64,000 bases of DNA, from positions 16,541,152 through 16,605,151 of the forward strand of contig NC_058160.1 of the NCBI RefSeq assembly GCF_020080835.1, in the 5' to 3' direction. The notes under the pieces are model-generated. The model saw only the letters and a program-made list of their open reading frames with translations, did not search any database and had not been told where the DNA came from. Position 1 is the stretch's first letter. Each line of letters begins with the position of its first letter. The translations under genes were made by a program, and so were the position numbers. The DNA is from Cotesia glomerata (lineage: Eukaryota > Arthropoda > Insecta > Hymenoptera > Braconidae). Positions 10,913 to 24,589 of the stretch are shown here, one piece after another.

Positions 10913-10984
10913 GACCGGATAGCTCAAATGGTAGAGTAGCCGACATGTCTTCGGAAGGTTCTGGGTTCGAATCCCAGTCCGAGC
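10913..10984 (+). ncRNA. tRNA-like sequence, unit 3
   Basis: Same core with 3' acceptor strand TCCGAGC, which would pair perfectly with GCTCGGA but faces GACCGGA. The 5' acceptor strand therefore appears to be the changed side. Box B is intact. A T6 run follows. Confidence 0.5.
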
Positions 10985-11095
10985 TATCTAATAATTTTTT
11001 CTCGCATATTCTATAAACTCACATTAAGATGATCCTCTTCACATTCCTTTCTCAATCCTTTCCTACCAATATCCTGTTACGAGAATGTAGAACGC

Positions 11096-11229
11096 TTCAC
11101 GTAATAATTATCGTAACTCCTGTTCTTTCCCGCTTCACAGCATTATTTATATTTGTAAAAAATGTAGAACAAATATAAATAATGCTGTGAAGCGGGAAAG
11201 AATAGGAGTTACGGTAATTATTACGTGAA
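11096..11229. repeat. inverted repeat closing the tRNA-like array
   Basis: Arms at about 11096-11155 and 11166-11229 are reverse complements around a 10-nt centre. Each contains the GCTTCACAGCATTATTTATA block of the unit. The array thus ends where a unit fragment flips orientation. Confidence 0.7.
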
Positions 11230-11280
11230 TTTTTAATACTTATTTGTTGTATGTAATATTACGGTAATTATTACGTAAAT

Positions 11281-13370
11281 ATGATAATAACAAATACTAT
11301 AGCTAACCGGTCTATACTACAAAAATTATATCATATAGCTCATGGCGATGCTCAAAATACAGCTGATAGTGCCACGGCAGATTTTTTACATGATCAAAGG
11401 ACAGAAAAAAAGTATCACTTACACGTTTTTAAGCAAAGTGATAATTCTTTTCAGTCACCTGGTAAGTTGATGATTAATAAATGTAATGATTGAAAGTTAG
11501 AATTCCTTGTAAGTTACTAATTTTGTTATTAATTTTAGAAAAACTCGTTTTTGAGGAAGATATTGATTCTGCTACATCTTAATCTATTGATAAAGCTCGA
11601 TCAACATCTGATAATGTCGACTTACCACTCTAATGAAACAAAATTTACTATATAACTATTTTTTTGTACTTAATTTTTAGACCTAACTTTACCACCGAGC
11701 GCAAAAAGTACATCGGAGCAACCATTAAGTGGCGAAACATCGACATCAATGTCTCTGCCAAGCACATCCTCAATGTTTGAAGCACAGGGACGAAATTATG
11801 AAATGAAAAATGAGAGAGGAACAATATATATTCTAACGGAACATGTTGTTACTACTCTTGACAATTGTAAGATTTCTTATAGAAATTCCGTGAGAATAAT
11901 ATCAGCTGTGGGAGTAGACACTGATAATTTAATTCTAAATAAGACTTCGTTTAATGAACGTCGGTCGAAAATTCGGAAAGACGCTGCTGAACGGATGAAA
12001 AATTTATTTGGTGACGCTGAGATTGGAGCTGTGGTGGTTCATTGGGATGGAAAATTAATACCTGATGGACTATCTTGTAAAAAGGTTGACCGAGTACCTA
12101 TAATAATTCGAAGCACGACTGTTGAAAGAATATTAAACGTACCAACATTACCGGATGGAAGAGGAATTACTCAGGCTCAGGAAATTTTCAAGAGTATACA
12201 AGAATCGGGGTTATCTCAAAATATCCAAGCAATTTGTTGCGACACTACAGCTTCAAATCTTGGTCATCGAAATGGAGCGGCAATCAATTTAGAGCAGTTG
12301 TTACAAAAAGATTTTTTGTATTTACTTTGTAGGCATCACATCTACGAATTGGTCTTGAATTATGTTTTTGTGACGAAAATTCCGGGAACTGATGGGCCAA
12401 ACGTTCGTCTATTTAAAAAATTTCAAGATAATTGGAATCAAGTTGATCAAACTAAATATAAAAATGGTCTAACAGGAAATAAAATTCCTAAGAAATTGTT
12501 TACAAAAGTTGAAAAAACAAATGAGACGATCAAAAACTTTTTAAGTGAAATTTTACCTCGTGATGATTATAAAGAGCTTTTGGAGTTGTGTCAAATTTTT
12601 CTCGGTACGATGGAAGCTGATAAAATAAAATTTTATAAACCAGGAGCATTCCACCATGCTCGCTGGATGTCAAAAGCGATCTATTCTCTAAAAATATACA
12701 TTTTCTGGGACATTTTTGAGGTGGATCCTGAAATACAACAAAGTCTCTCGGACATTTGTTTATTTATAGTATTTGTTTACGTGCCATTTTGGTTTACGGC
12801 ACCTCTTGCAGCAGCGGCTCATCTCAAGACTTAAATTTTGTAAAAACTGTATATCAATATAAGACGATTGATAAAAAACTTTCTGAAGCGGTCTTGCAAA
12901 AATCATTTGTGGTATTTAAATGCTTAAGCTGCTGCTCTAGCTTTTTTTGATCCAACTATACGAATTTCCATGAAACGTAAAATGATTGAAGCATTAAAAC
13001 GCCATGAAAATATGGATTTTGGTTTCCTTAAATGCTACATAGTTAACTCAGACAGTGAAATTATCAACATACAGAAAAAAGATATTGACTTTTTTATTAA
13101 TTCTAATTCGTGAAAGTTTTTTGATCGATTCAACATAAACAAAAATTTTTTAGAGTTTGATGTTGAAAGATGGTCAACTAATGATGATTACTTAGAAGGT
13201 TTGAATGTTGTAAATAATCTGCAAGTTATTAATGATGTAGCTGAAAAAGCAGTTCAGTTGACTCAAGATTACATTAACATTTTGAGTACTAAAGAAGACC
13301 GAAAACAGTATTTAATACAAGTTGTACGTGAATACAAGAATACTTTCCCTAACGCTACAAAAAGCTGCTG
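11281..13370 (+). pseudogene. transposase-like gene relic with introns
   Basis: A first exon (11281-11461) ends at a consensus donor G|GTAAGT. A 77-bp intron ends TTTTAG at 11538, and a later acceptor precedes 11681. The main open block (11749-12834, 361 codons) contains a D-T-T-A-S...N-G-A...L-E-Q-L-L region followed by C-R-H-H-I-Y-E, an arrangement I associate with a widespread arthropod transposase-derived family whose superfamily I cannot name safely. Frame breaks occur at 11579 (TAA), about 12834, about 12950 and 13111. The C-terminal part (about 12955-13370, with KRKMIEALKRHEN and AEKAVQLTQDY) is still recognisable in pieces. It is read as a decayed multi-exon gene; splicing around the breaks is not excluded. 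Confidence 0.6.
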
Positions 13371-13887
13371 AACAAAGAAACGTGACTAAAAAAAGACAAA
13401 AAAAAACTAGTAATCTATCGCAATATTAGTTGTAATGCAATGTTTCCATTATTGTAACTGATAAGATTATTCAATAAAATTTTTATGACAATTATAAATG
13501 AGTTCTATGATTATATCACAAAAAACTCCGATAAAACTAAAATAATTATGATAAAAATGATGAACATGACTTTAACTGCGTATAACTTTTAAAGGAATGT
13601 TTTAATTGAAAAAACCAAAGAAACTTTTTTTGTAGAACGCAAAATTTTGTATTAGAATACTTTTTTATCAATGCTGTAGGTTCATTTGCGTCGGAGATCA
13701 AAAATTAAATGCAAAAAGTACAAAAATCCCATGTTATTTAAATGGGAAAAGTTACATGATACGGGCACGGTTTAACTTGAAAATTAAGAGCTTGTTTACG
13801 CTGGATAATTTTTTTTAGGGTTAAAACTAAAACTTCAGGTGGCGGCAGCAAAAAAAAATCAACTTGGGAAATAACGGACACCCTATT
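13371..13887. other. AT-rich, no gene seen
   Basis: Follows the transposase relic. Contains AATAAA-type sequences and A/T runs; nothing else identified. Confidence 0.5.
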
Positions 13888-14049
13888 ATACATACATACA
13901 GACGTAGTGACAACATCGCAGGGGTAGTCAGAGAAGCTTCCTCTGACTTTAAAATGTCGAGATCTGATGAAAACTCGATTTTTGCAAAATGGGGTGAAAA
14001 CAATAATTTCCCGATTTTTTAAAATCTTCGATTTTCTTAGTGGGAAGTT
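13888..14049 (-). repeat. half copy of the (TG)n-core repeat
   Basis: Matches the TIR-proximal half of the family whose full copy is at 41166-42090: the GGGAAGTT end, the block with AAACTCGATTTTTGCAAAA, and the stretch before the microsatellite. Only a few CATA units remain of the core, and the other half is missing. Confidence 0.75.
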
Positions 14050-14099
14050 AAAAAACGACTTCCCTCAATTTTATACTGTACCGATTTCATATTATATCT

Positions 14100-14281
14100 T
14101 TATTTGTACCGAACTCTCTTCATTTCTAATGACCTACGCAGTGAGTTCCTTTTTCGTTCTTTAATTTCTCTTGGTATTTTTCTTTTATGTGTCCAGCAGT
14201 AATCTGTTATCATGTTAAAATTCCGATTTCCTTGATACCGATTCTCCATTTCACTTATGTCTTGATGAAATCGTTCTCTTG
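14100..14281 (-). pseudogene. transposon-derived protein C-terminus fragment
   Basis: The minus strand translates as RERFHQDISEMENRYQG, continuing with DYCWTHKRK and a basic tail, then a stop. I recognise this as the C-terminal signature of a common arthropod transposon-derived protein family (FHQDI...RYQG...DYCW). The sequence to its right (to about 14480) keeps weak similarity with breaks. It is a relic only, about 60 codons long. Confidence 0.5.
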
Positions 14282-16395
14282 TTCTTCACTGTAGATTTTA
14301 AGATTTGAAAAAAAAATGGCCGAGGAAAGAATGTAGAAAGTGCAATATGAGATTCATTGTGCATCTGAAATTTAATTTTTCAGCAATTCTCTTACTGAAG
14401 TTTTGTAATTCTTGCTTTTATTTTTTCCCAAGACATTTTATGATTCATTAACCATTTACCAGCTGACCTTGAATCCCTGCAGGCAAAGAAAATTAAAGGA
14501 ATTTTTACGATTTTTATCGTAATTTATCTTACATAGAATTGTAGTAACGTACTATACTTCTTATTTAATAGTTTTTAGGATTTACTATCGTAAATTTTAT
14601 TCATTACATAATACTAGCAAGAGACTTAAAACGACCAATAGTATAGACCAAACTATACAAGATGTGTTAGTGAACTTTATAATTCAACTATTGTAAAAAT
14701 TGACAGTCGGTTTTTTTAAGAGAAATTCTAGGAAGGGAGAAATTCTAGGAAGGGAGTTGGAATAATTGGTACCTCTGCAGTGACCGAAAAAACAAATCAG
14801 AATTTTCGTCCAAGAATCAAACCCAGAACTCTTAGTTGGTAGCCGGAGACTTTCCCTCTACGCTATCCGAGGTAAGCTACTATAGATGTTCTTCAGCGTT
14901 TACATAAACTTGGAGTCTAGCTCTGTGCATGGCCGACAATCACACTGATTGAAAAATATTACAATTCAACTATTGTAAAATTTGTTATTTCCATTGGAAA
15001 GATCTAAAGGCAGCACTCGAAATTTTCATCTAAAATATTTGTTAGTTACCGGTAGTACAAGTATAATCTAGCATTACGATAGTGGTTTTGGAAATTTTTG
15101 TAGAAGTTTTTTGCCGTGTACTCTTAATCTGAATCGTATGTCATCTTCTTCTTAAAGTAAAAGAGCAATATTCTGTTTTCTGGAGAGGGGGCCGGAAAAA
15201 TGGTAGAAGGGGGCACTTGCCTACACTACCACAACTCAACTTTTTCTCATTCAGTCTTACAACGGACTTTGATTAGCTCTCCGTACTGAAAAAAAGTTAA
15301 AACTGACCCCAGCTGCCTTTTCACTATCGTCGATTTCTTCAACAAACTTTGCGTTGTCAAATAAAGTTCAAATTTGGGATCCATTTAAGATATCTTTTTT
15401 AAACTTCGCATCACTTTCCGCGACAAGTTTTTTTTTAAGTACTAGAAACAATCGCCATCTCTGTCCAGAGTTCTGATATACTGTTTTTTGTCTTACCGTA
15501 TAATATCAGGAGTTATAAGACCCAGCTTGATTCACGGTGATCTTATAACATTGTGAATACCTGGATCAATATTTGCTCAAAATTTTGAATTAGTGATTTT
15601 TTCTGTTGCTACTATCCCATAAATATTAAAAGCAAGGATATTTTATAAACTCCGATATTTAGCTAAAATTAGTTGCAATTTTTAGATCAGCACAAAATTT
15701 CCATTTATGTTGCGAATACTCTGTTTTATCTAATTCAATCTGTAAATTTCCGTAAGTCTATTAGAATAGTCCAATGGGCTATTAGTATTGACGTATATCT
15801 ATTTTCGTCATGAAGCAAGACAGCTTTGAGACTTCTTGTTGATGATTTAATAGAGTCTTCACTCATCGTCTCTTTAAGTGTTCGGTTTTAATTTATCAAC
15901 TAAACCTTTAACTTTAGAGTATAATTCGGAAGAAATCATGTATAGTTCATTTCTATAATTATGAACAATACTATTTTTTTATACTATTGGTTTTCTGCAA
16001 TTTAATCTGATTTTAGAGATATGACGATCTGAATAATCTCCATATTCAGATTCAGCGCATTGACATCTACACGAAACGTACTTAATTTAGATAAAAAAAA
16101 AATTTTTCGCCTGTATAATTTCATTTTCTTGCGATTTTTAGCAGTTTTTTACAATAACTTAACATTTTAGAGGTGTACGGGATAAAACGACTGAAAATTC
16201 GGATTCAGCGCATCGAAATACGTAACCCTACGTAGGTTCAGTCAAATGTAGAAGCCACTTTTTTTGTGTGCTGGTATAATTATCCGAATATACTTACATA
16301 CAATTTGTTTTAAGATTCTTTAAAGATAAATAAAATATTATTTCATTATTTATTCGAATTTTGAATAATTCTCACTCTCCTAACATTTTCCTCAG
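14282..16395. other. AT-rich intergenic or intronic DNA
   Basis: No ORF of interest. It may include 5' regulatory or intron sequence of the gene that follows: 16375-16395 reads as a branch-like CTAAC plus a pyrimidine-rich tract ending CTCAG. Confidence 0.5.
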
Positions 16396-19300
16396 AATTC
16401 ATACACCTTTACGATATGCCTCTCTTCTATCAACGATCTCTGAATCACCGGCAAGTTTATACCATCATCTCTCTCCAGGCATTATGTCAGGTCGACATAA
16501 AGTAAACTCTTACTCTCAGTATCAAGCTAATCACGTCCGCCGTGACCACTTCGCAATCCACTTGCAATGTCAATCCTTAAAAACTAATGCAGCTCTTCAA
16601 AATTATTTCGAAAAACATGAAAAAAGTGCCGGGGAACTTCTTATGGAAAAATTTTCCATTAAAGACAAACATCAAGTTTCATCGAAAATAATATCACATA
16701 CTTCAAAATCCAAATTATTACCGAGGGGGCTGCGAGATACAATACAAAGACGAATGACTCGAAAATTAATGAAAAAACGATTGTCATCAGATATTCAACT
16801 CAGTTACATACCCAAACATGAATCAGCAATTTCTCAAGTTCAGGCACAATTACTTGATAATCTTGTTGCCGAAGAGCAGGCTAAAATTAATGAAGAAAAT
16901 ACTTCTCTTTCAATAGCTAAAAATACATTAGAAGAAAATTTGTTGACGTCTAGTGAATTTAATCAAGTAGATGATAAACATTCCTTCTCTTTAGAAATTG
17001 ATGATAAATTATTTAAGGATAATAACTTTAATAATAACAACAAAAAAACTGTCACAAATTCGATTTTAGAGACAAAGATAGAGAAAAATTTAGAAGATTT
17101 AAAAAACAATAGTAGATTTCCACCGTTATGTATTTTAGTTCAATCAAGAAACAATCAGCATACAGATGAATTATCAAATGATCATTCACGTAACAGTAGT
17201 TATTTACAAATAAAAGAAAATTTGATATCAAAAACACAATTACACGAACTACAAAGTACTTATACCCAGCAACAAAATACAATTAATATTGAAACAGTGC
17301 AGTTAAAAAGTAACGTTTGCTGCTCAGAAGATATTGACACTTGCTCTAAAGATATCATTGAAAGAAACATTGAGGTCAAAAGTGGAAGGGGTTCAAACAA
17401 TCAACAAGGCATTCAAGCTCAGTATGATCCACCGTTTGAAAAGTTCATCCAAGCACAGCCAAAAAACAGGCAAGAAGATTCAAGATCACTAATTGTGTCA
17501 AAAAATTTGCAAAATCTCGTTGAAGATTATAGCGGACAATTGGAAATTGATAAATGCCAGAAAACTGCTAATAAGATTTGTAAGTTTCCTTTACAGGATA
17601 TTAATCAAATGAACTTGGATGAAATAAAAAGAATATCAACAAACAGTCAATTTCTACTTCAACCTAGAACATCAAATATTAAGGATTATGGTGATTCAGA
17701 AGTTATAGTCACAGTAATTAAAAATAATAATAATAATCAACAACCCAACTCGATTGTTGATAGTATGTCAGTTTCTTCAATAGAAAAAATGAATGCAGAA
17801 CAAAATGAGATTTCAAATTCGCGGAGAATATCTGATTATCATAATATCTTAGAAAAAGAAAGTACTGTTGATGCAAATATAGATGATTCAAATAAAGATT
17901 CAAAGAACAATCATACTCAACACAGTATCAAGGAATTAGAGTGTCATACATCGATGACTTTGACTGGCAGTGAGCGAATCACTAATGTACTTGCATTAGA
18001 AAAAAGTAGTGCTTCAAACCCTTTCGAAAAGTCAATTCATTTGAAAAAAAATTCATTAATACTTGAAAATTCCAATTCATTTTCTGGTCAAAGTTCTGCA
18101 GTGGTAAGTGAAAATCAATCATCCAAATGTGATACTGTTTCAGCGACTGGAAATTTAATAAGTAATGATAAATTATCGAAAACTTCACGAGAAAATTGTT
18201 TTGAAAATGAAAATCTTTATACTTCAAGTTCACTGGAAATTCAAGCTTCCCAAAAAAAATCTGAGCTTCTTGTTGACAACAAAAAGTTCAAGAGCATATC
18301 GTCGAGCTCGAACATTGAAAAGATTGAAGATAAAAAGGTTTGTTCTGAGAATTCAGATGAGCATTTGAATTCTTTGATTAAGCGCAATGTCATGTTAACA
18401 CCTACATCAAAATCCGGGGAAACAGATATTAATGATGACTTCGATGCCAAATTAAAGGTTGATTCTATTGATGTCGATGAAAATAAGAAAAAAAATGAAT
18501 TAAGTGACTTTCAGATAGAAGAAATAATGGAAAAAAATAAAACTTTATTGATAGAACGTGATGTGGAAGAAAAACCGACAAAAAATTTGAAAATCATGAG
18601 GTCAACTACAAAAAAAATTAAGAAAAGTACATCTGTCAAAAGGGATCAAGAAAGTCTGGCTGAAAACGTAACTGATAAGAAACTTGATGAAGTTACTGTA
18701 TCATCTTTGGCAATTCTTGAAGAGTCACCATTATTATCCCAATTTGTGAATGAAGAAATCGAAACGGCTAACTATGATCTCAACACTCCAATTTCAAATA
18801 ATCAAGAGAGTAATGATAAAACTTCGTATAAAGATAATACATTCTTGATAGAATTTATAGAAATACAAGGTAGTTTAAATAATAGTAATAATGAAATAGT
18901 AGAATATTTTGACATTGCTATCGATAAGAATTCAAAAAATTTTTCAAATAGTCATCAAACGGCTGAACAGAATAAAACTCCACGATCACAAAAAAAATCA
19001 ACGCATAAACCGTCAAAACAAAACGAGCTGATTCAAAAAAACATTGTAGCAGATAAACTGAAAGAGAAAAATGTATCAATACCAAAGAATCGACCACTTG
19101 ATCTTATAAAAATGTTTTACATAACTCCTGCATCATTATTGACCGCAACTCCAAGGGATTTGTCAACTGTTCGGCGAGCTAAAATAAAAAAAAAAAAACA
19201 TGTCGGATGTTCGTCATCTACAAATCATAATTGTACAGAAAGTGATGAAAGTATACAAAGCATAGCAGAAATGAAACAAAAAAGGAGAGATTCATCGATT

Positions 19301-19423
19301 AGCAATGAAAGGCCTAATGAAAAAACCTCGTTTGAACGGAGTAATTACTCAAGTCTTGATGGCTCACCAACTTTACCAAGTACACTCATTTTACTATCTT
19401 ATTTTTATTCTTGTAATTTTTAA
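16396..19423 (+). CDS. long unrecognised protein, likely host gene exon
   Basis: The first ATG in the frame is at 16484 (979 codons). The frame is also open upstream, and 16396 follows a good 3' splice site (CTAACATTTTCCTCAG), so this is probably a large exon. A 2.9-kb frame without stops in about 70% A/T DNA cannot be chance. The N-terminal 130 residues are basic and mixed, with SQYQ, FEKHEKSAGELL and a RRMTRKLMKKR cluster. The middle is a long, low-complexity S/N/K/E-rich stretch with poly-Asn. Near the C-terminus a more ordered segment, RPLDLIKMFYITPASLL, is followed by a KIKKKKH basic cluster that could be a nuclear signal. There are no signal peptide, membrane segments, knuckles or RT motifs. 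Function unknown; a nuclear or scaffold protein is only a guess. Confidence 0.7.
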
Positions 19424-19714
19424 TTTTTTAATATTTTCTAAAAAGTATAATCGAAAAAAATTTTGATGATTTGGTTAATTTATCGAGCATTCTATGTTAA
19501 ACCGAAAATTAGTATACATTTCGGTGGGTAGTTGTCTCATCCTAAGAGAATAGCTCGGTGAAAAAAAAAAATTTGAAAAATTCTTTGCAAAAGCTATGCG
19601 AAATTAAAAATATCACTATTTATAAAGTATTTCCTATTTATTTTCGAAATATCCGGAGAAAAAAATTTGCCTAGTCACATAAAGATAATTCTCTTCATAC
19701 CCAGACAAGAGATT
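19424..19714. other. AT-rich, no gene seen
   Basis: Follows the long ORF and may contain its 3' UTR. No clear feature. Confidence 0.4.
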
Positions 19715-19945
19715 ACGACTAGTCCAGGCTTGGCTCAGGCTCAGCGCAAAATTGTAAGACTCTGGCTAAGGCCAGAGCTAAGGCTTGTAAACAAGCTTTG
19801 GCTCAGTCTTGGTAGCAGTCTGGAGTGATGACAGGGTATAAACCTTGGTGGCCAAGTCTCGCCCAAGCTTGTTGACCAAGACTGGCTCAAGCTATTTAAT
19901 AAAGCCTGGCCCAAGTTTTGAAGCAGAAGCAAGCCCAGGCTTATT
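19715..19945. repeat. degenerate CTTGGC/CAAGC minisatellite
   Basis: Many imperfect units of the type CTTGGCYCAAGC / GGCCAAGTCT, with short inverted halves. The same motif reappears at 21530-21870, beyond a core-repeat copy. Confidence 0.6.
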
Positions 19946-19977
19946 CACCACTATAAAATTTACTAAAAAAATTATAA

Positions 19978-20926
<949 letters not shown>

Positions 20927-21529
20927 GAAAAGTAGATTATGAAATATACTCCGATTTTAATTATTTTATGATAAACGAAATGAGTATTCAGAATTCAATT
21001 TCGAATGAATTGAATCCTTTGAAATAAAATAGTAAAATTCGACGACAGGGTTGAATTATTTTATGTAAGATGGGTAGTTGTTAATTGAAATGATAAAAAA
21101 GGAATTTTTTAATTGCTATTTATTTTTTTTATTTTTGATATAGCGCTAGCGCAAATTCGTAACGTTTGGCTCTTAATTTAGACCTAATATCCGTTATTTA
21201 TAGAAATAAATTAAAAATCGCATTTGCCTTAACCCTTTACGCTGTACGACCTAATAGTTGATGCATATCTCATCAGCTTTATCAGATAATTCTTTGTGAT
21301 GACAGAGCGTGATGATTTATTATTTATATGATTTATGCTATTTAATATTGTGTTTCGATGAAAATTAACTAATTTTTACAAATTTTTATTATTTAAAAAT
21401 ATACAAACGAGCGATTATAATTTAATATATATTAATTAAGGACGTCGATTTTAAACATAACTTCTCAAACGGATTATGAATTTGAGTCAAGATCTATCAT
21501 AAACACTACCTTTTTTATACTAGGTCAAC
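20927..21529. other. AT-rich, no gene seen
   Basis: Intergenic A/T-rich sequence between two minisatellite patches; nothing identified. Confidence 0.4.
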
Positions 21530-21870
21530 CAGTCTTGGCCCAAGCTTGGATAATCATTGGAAAGACCAATGTTAGACTCCTCAGTCGTGACCGAGACTCG
21601 GGTAACCATTGGGTCAGCTAAAGCAGGGTACCCTTGTCTTGACCTAAGTTTAGGTTGCCATTGAACGGCCAAAGCTAGGTTGCTCAGTCCTGGCCCAAGT
21701 CTGGGTTCCTATTGAATGACCAAGACAGGGGAACCCAGTCTTGGCCCTGGCTTGGGTAATCATTGGGTTGGCCAAGATTGATTTCCGTTTTGACCTAAGC
21801 ATGGGCCAATTAAGGTGTGCCAAAGCTGGTTTCCCAATGCTGACTCAAGCCCGGCCCCGTTAATCAACTC
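21530..21870. repeat. second CTTGGCC minisatellite patch
   Basis: About ten imperfect units with consensus near CTTGGCCCAAGCTTGG followed by a variable stretch with CATTGG. Related to 19715-19945. Confidence 0.6.
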
Positions 21871-23339
21871 TAGGAGCTCCTGCTTGGGTATCTGCACCGA
21901 AACTATAAATTTTTGGCCCTGTTATAAAAACAAGAAGTGTGAGTTCTTTCTTATGGAATAATGTCTACAAACAAATGAACAGCTTGACATTTGCACTAAT
22001 TTTTCCATGACGAAAATAACACATCCGTGTGAAAAAGTTTTGGAATTCTTCCGCAGATTCTGCCAGGAATTTCTGAGGAATTCATACTTTGACACAAATA
22101 TCAATACCAGAGGAATTCCGGATGAAATTATTAAAAATGATCACCATTAGAAAATACATAAAGTAGTAATATGGATTTACGAAATCATGATGTGTTGATA
22201 AATGCATTACAGACTTCTCAAGTTTTTTTGGGAAAATCGGGAGGAATCCCGGTAGATACTTTCCAAAATTTTTCCGGAAGGCTTGCGGAATTAAGACTGA
22301 AAGCTAGACTCCACAGAGTTTCCTCCGGATTTTTCTGAAAAACCTTGTGAGAAATAATAAATATATTATGATTTCACGAATCCATGTTATTACTTTATTT
22401 ATGTTCTAACGATGACCATTTTCTACGATTTCATCCAGAACTCCTCTGGAATTTGTATGTATATCAAAGTACGGATTCCCCAGAATGTCCTTGCGGAATC
22501 ACCGGAGGAATTTCGCATTTTTCTTGTACGGGCAAGTTTTAAACTTTTGGTTACAAATATTAAACGCGCCAGCGAAAAAGTAAGTTATCCCAACCAGCAT
22601 TTGCCACCCTCATCTTCGACTCGCGACGCATTCTTCCACGTAGGTTGGAATGTCCGACTTTCTAGCCTGAGGCGTAAATTACGACAGGGTTATGCACAGT
22701 AAGTTATCTATAACACCAACCCGCAAAATAAAAGTGCTCTGTACCGTTGATCAGACTCACCTAAGGTTATTACCTCAATGCATTGAATCCAAATTTGAGG
22801 TCTGTTTAGACTGTACACCATCCGAATTTTAGGTAAATTGCGAAAAATAACCCCGAAAATGGCTTAAAATCGCGCGAAATTGGAGTTATGCAAATGAAAC
22901 AAATTAATACGATAAAAGTCTTTCGATTTGTATACATTTTAAATTCGAATAAATTGCGTAACAACGCTAAAATTGAAAAAAAAAATCATAAAAAATAGTC
23001 ATAAAGTAGCAAATAGTATGCAAATGTAGTATTGCTCTTATTTACTCACAGTAATTAATTAAATATCTTTTTTTTCGGATTATACTACAACATCTGTAGA
23101 TTGTGATTCAAATTGAGAAAAAATTGACCTTTATTGACTTTAAACTGTTCTTTATTTTTATCAAACTCTCTCGAAAATTCATTCTTTTAGCTTCGCATCA
23201 TTTATCTGGAAAAACTTATGTCGTAAGCACTGAAAGTTGAACTCAGAAATATGGTTTTACAGCTGTTCTTTGCTTTCCGAGCTTGATGATAGAACTGTTA
23301 TAAGTTTTTGATCTCTTTGAGTATATTCAAAAAACTTTT
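21871..23339. other. AT-rich DNA with degenerate GGAATTC-like words
   Basis: Between 22030 and 22530 the words GGAATT and CCGG recur at irregular spacing, like an old tandem array. The ORF at 22412-22702 has no recognisable features. Nothing else identified. Confidence 0.4.
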
Positions 23340-24350
23340 TTTTTAATGTACATAAACTGCAATTACTTCCATACTAATCAACTGATTTTTAATGTGCGTG
23401 GCAGAATTTAGCGTGTTTAAGAGAACTTTGTAGAAATTCTCAAAAAGAAATTTGACCAGATGAAGAAATAAAATATTACAGTCATTTTATGACATCATAA
23501 ATGATCCAAAAAAAATTTCGAAGTTATTTAAAGAAAAACACTTCATTTGATAATTTTTGACCATAACTTTTGAACGTATCAACCAATTTCAACCTAATTA
23601 GCGGCAGTCACGGGGTATTATTGGAAAACTAAAGAAATCTATTACAAATAAACGATCAGACTATAAATTCAGAAGTTATCTGAAAAAAATTCGTTCATTG
23701 AAATTTATCGTCATTGATTTCTCTTCAACGCATCAACCGATCTTGAAGCAGTTTATAGCAATCAAGGTCATTTTTGATGTTCAAGAGTTAATTGAAAAAT
23801 TGATTGTTACATTCCCATATAACAATCTTTTACAAGGTTTGCATGAGACTACTCTAAGAATTGGTAGTTTCTAGCGTCAAATTCTACCTATGGGTCTTGT
23901 TACAGATACTTGTGACATATTTAATCTGCAAATATCTGTTGCAAGTTTCTGGTGCGAGAAGTGCATCCGAAAACAACAAACTATTGTACCATGAGCAAGT
24001 TATACACAATTCTTGACTCAGTTCTTTCGAGACGATCTTGTGTATGGTACATACGTAGTTGGAAACGCTAGAAACTAAACTTTTTGCACAAGGCTCTGCA
24101 ATAAGAATCTTGCTCAAACACGTGTTCTTTGGGTCTGTTTGAAAGTTATAGCAAAAAAAAACATTGGTTCGGAAATAACATTTGTTAATTTCTTAAAATT
24201 GACCGGACGAATCTGTAAAATAGTATTGAAAATCTAAGTTTGGTGAAGCCCTGTCGAACACCGAGTATGTTCAAATCGGTTAAGCTATTCAAAAGTTATG
24301 GAAGGATTACATAAGTTTACTATGGAACAAACACATGCACACAATACAAC
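23340..24350 (-). repeat. divergent core-repeat, one side
   Basis: Matches the central and right part of the family (CATAACTTTTGAACG, CAACCAATTT, AAAGTTATGGAAGG) and ends in an ACACATGCACACAA remnant at about 24330. The matching opposite end is at 27058-27195, beyond two LINE fragments. Confidence 0.6.
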
Positions 24351-24589
24351 GACGAGGGCCTAACACACGGTGTCTGAAGCAAATGAACTGGTTATAGTAG
24401 AGTCTCACCTATCATTCTTATAGAGTTTGAAAGGGCAGAGTTTGACAGGAAACATCACGAACGAGGCGAGAGCACGAGTGAAGACAGAAACATAAAAGGA
24501 ATAGAAAGACAGATGAAAAAACTGCGATAAAGGTAGATAAAAAACTCGTCTGATCTCGAACATCAAAACCTAGCTCGTCCGATATCAGG

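Larger units (their letters stand above)
10200..11155 (+). repeat. tandem array of about 316-bp tRNA-like units
   Basis: Three head-to-tail units, with tRNA-like cores spaced 315 and 316 bp apart. Each unit contains the core, a T-run 15-20 nt downstream, then conserved sequence with TTTCCCGCTTCACAGC and a short lead-in to the next core. Single or double units recur on the minus strand at 43370-45440 and 62131-62373, so the family is dispersed as well as tandem. Confidence 0.8.

Noticed and set aside
10282..10984. Three functional tRNA genes
   Set aside because: Acceptor stems mismatch at two positions, U33 is absent, and the cores sit in a mobile tandem unit; kept only as tRNA-like sequences.
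22412..22702. 96-codon ORF
   Set aside because: No similarity I recognise, in degenerate repeat-like sequence, with no splice or context support.
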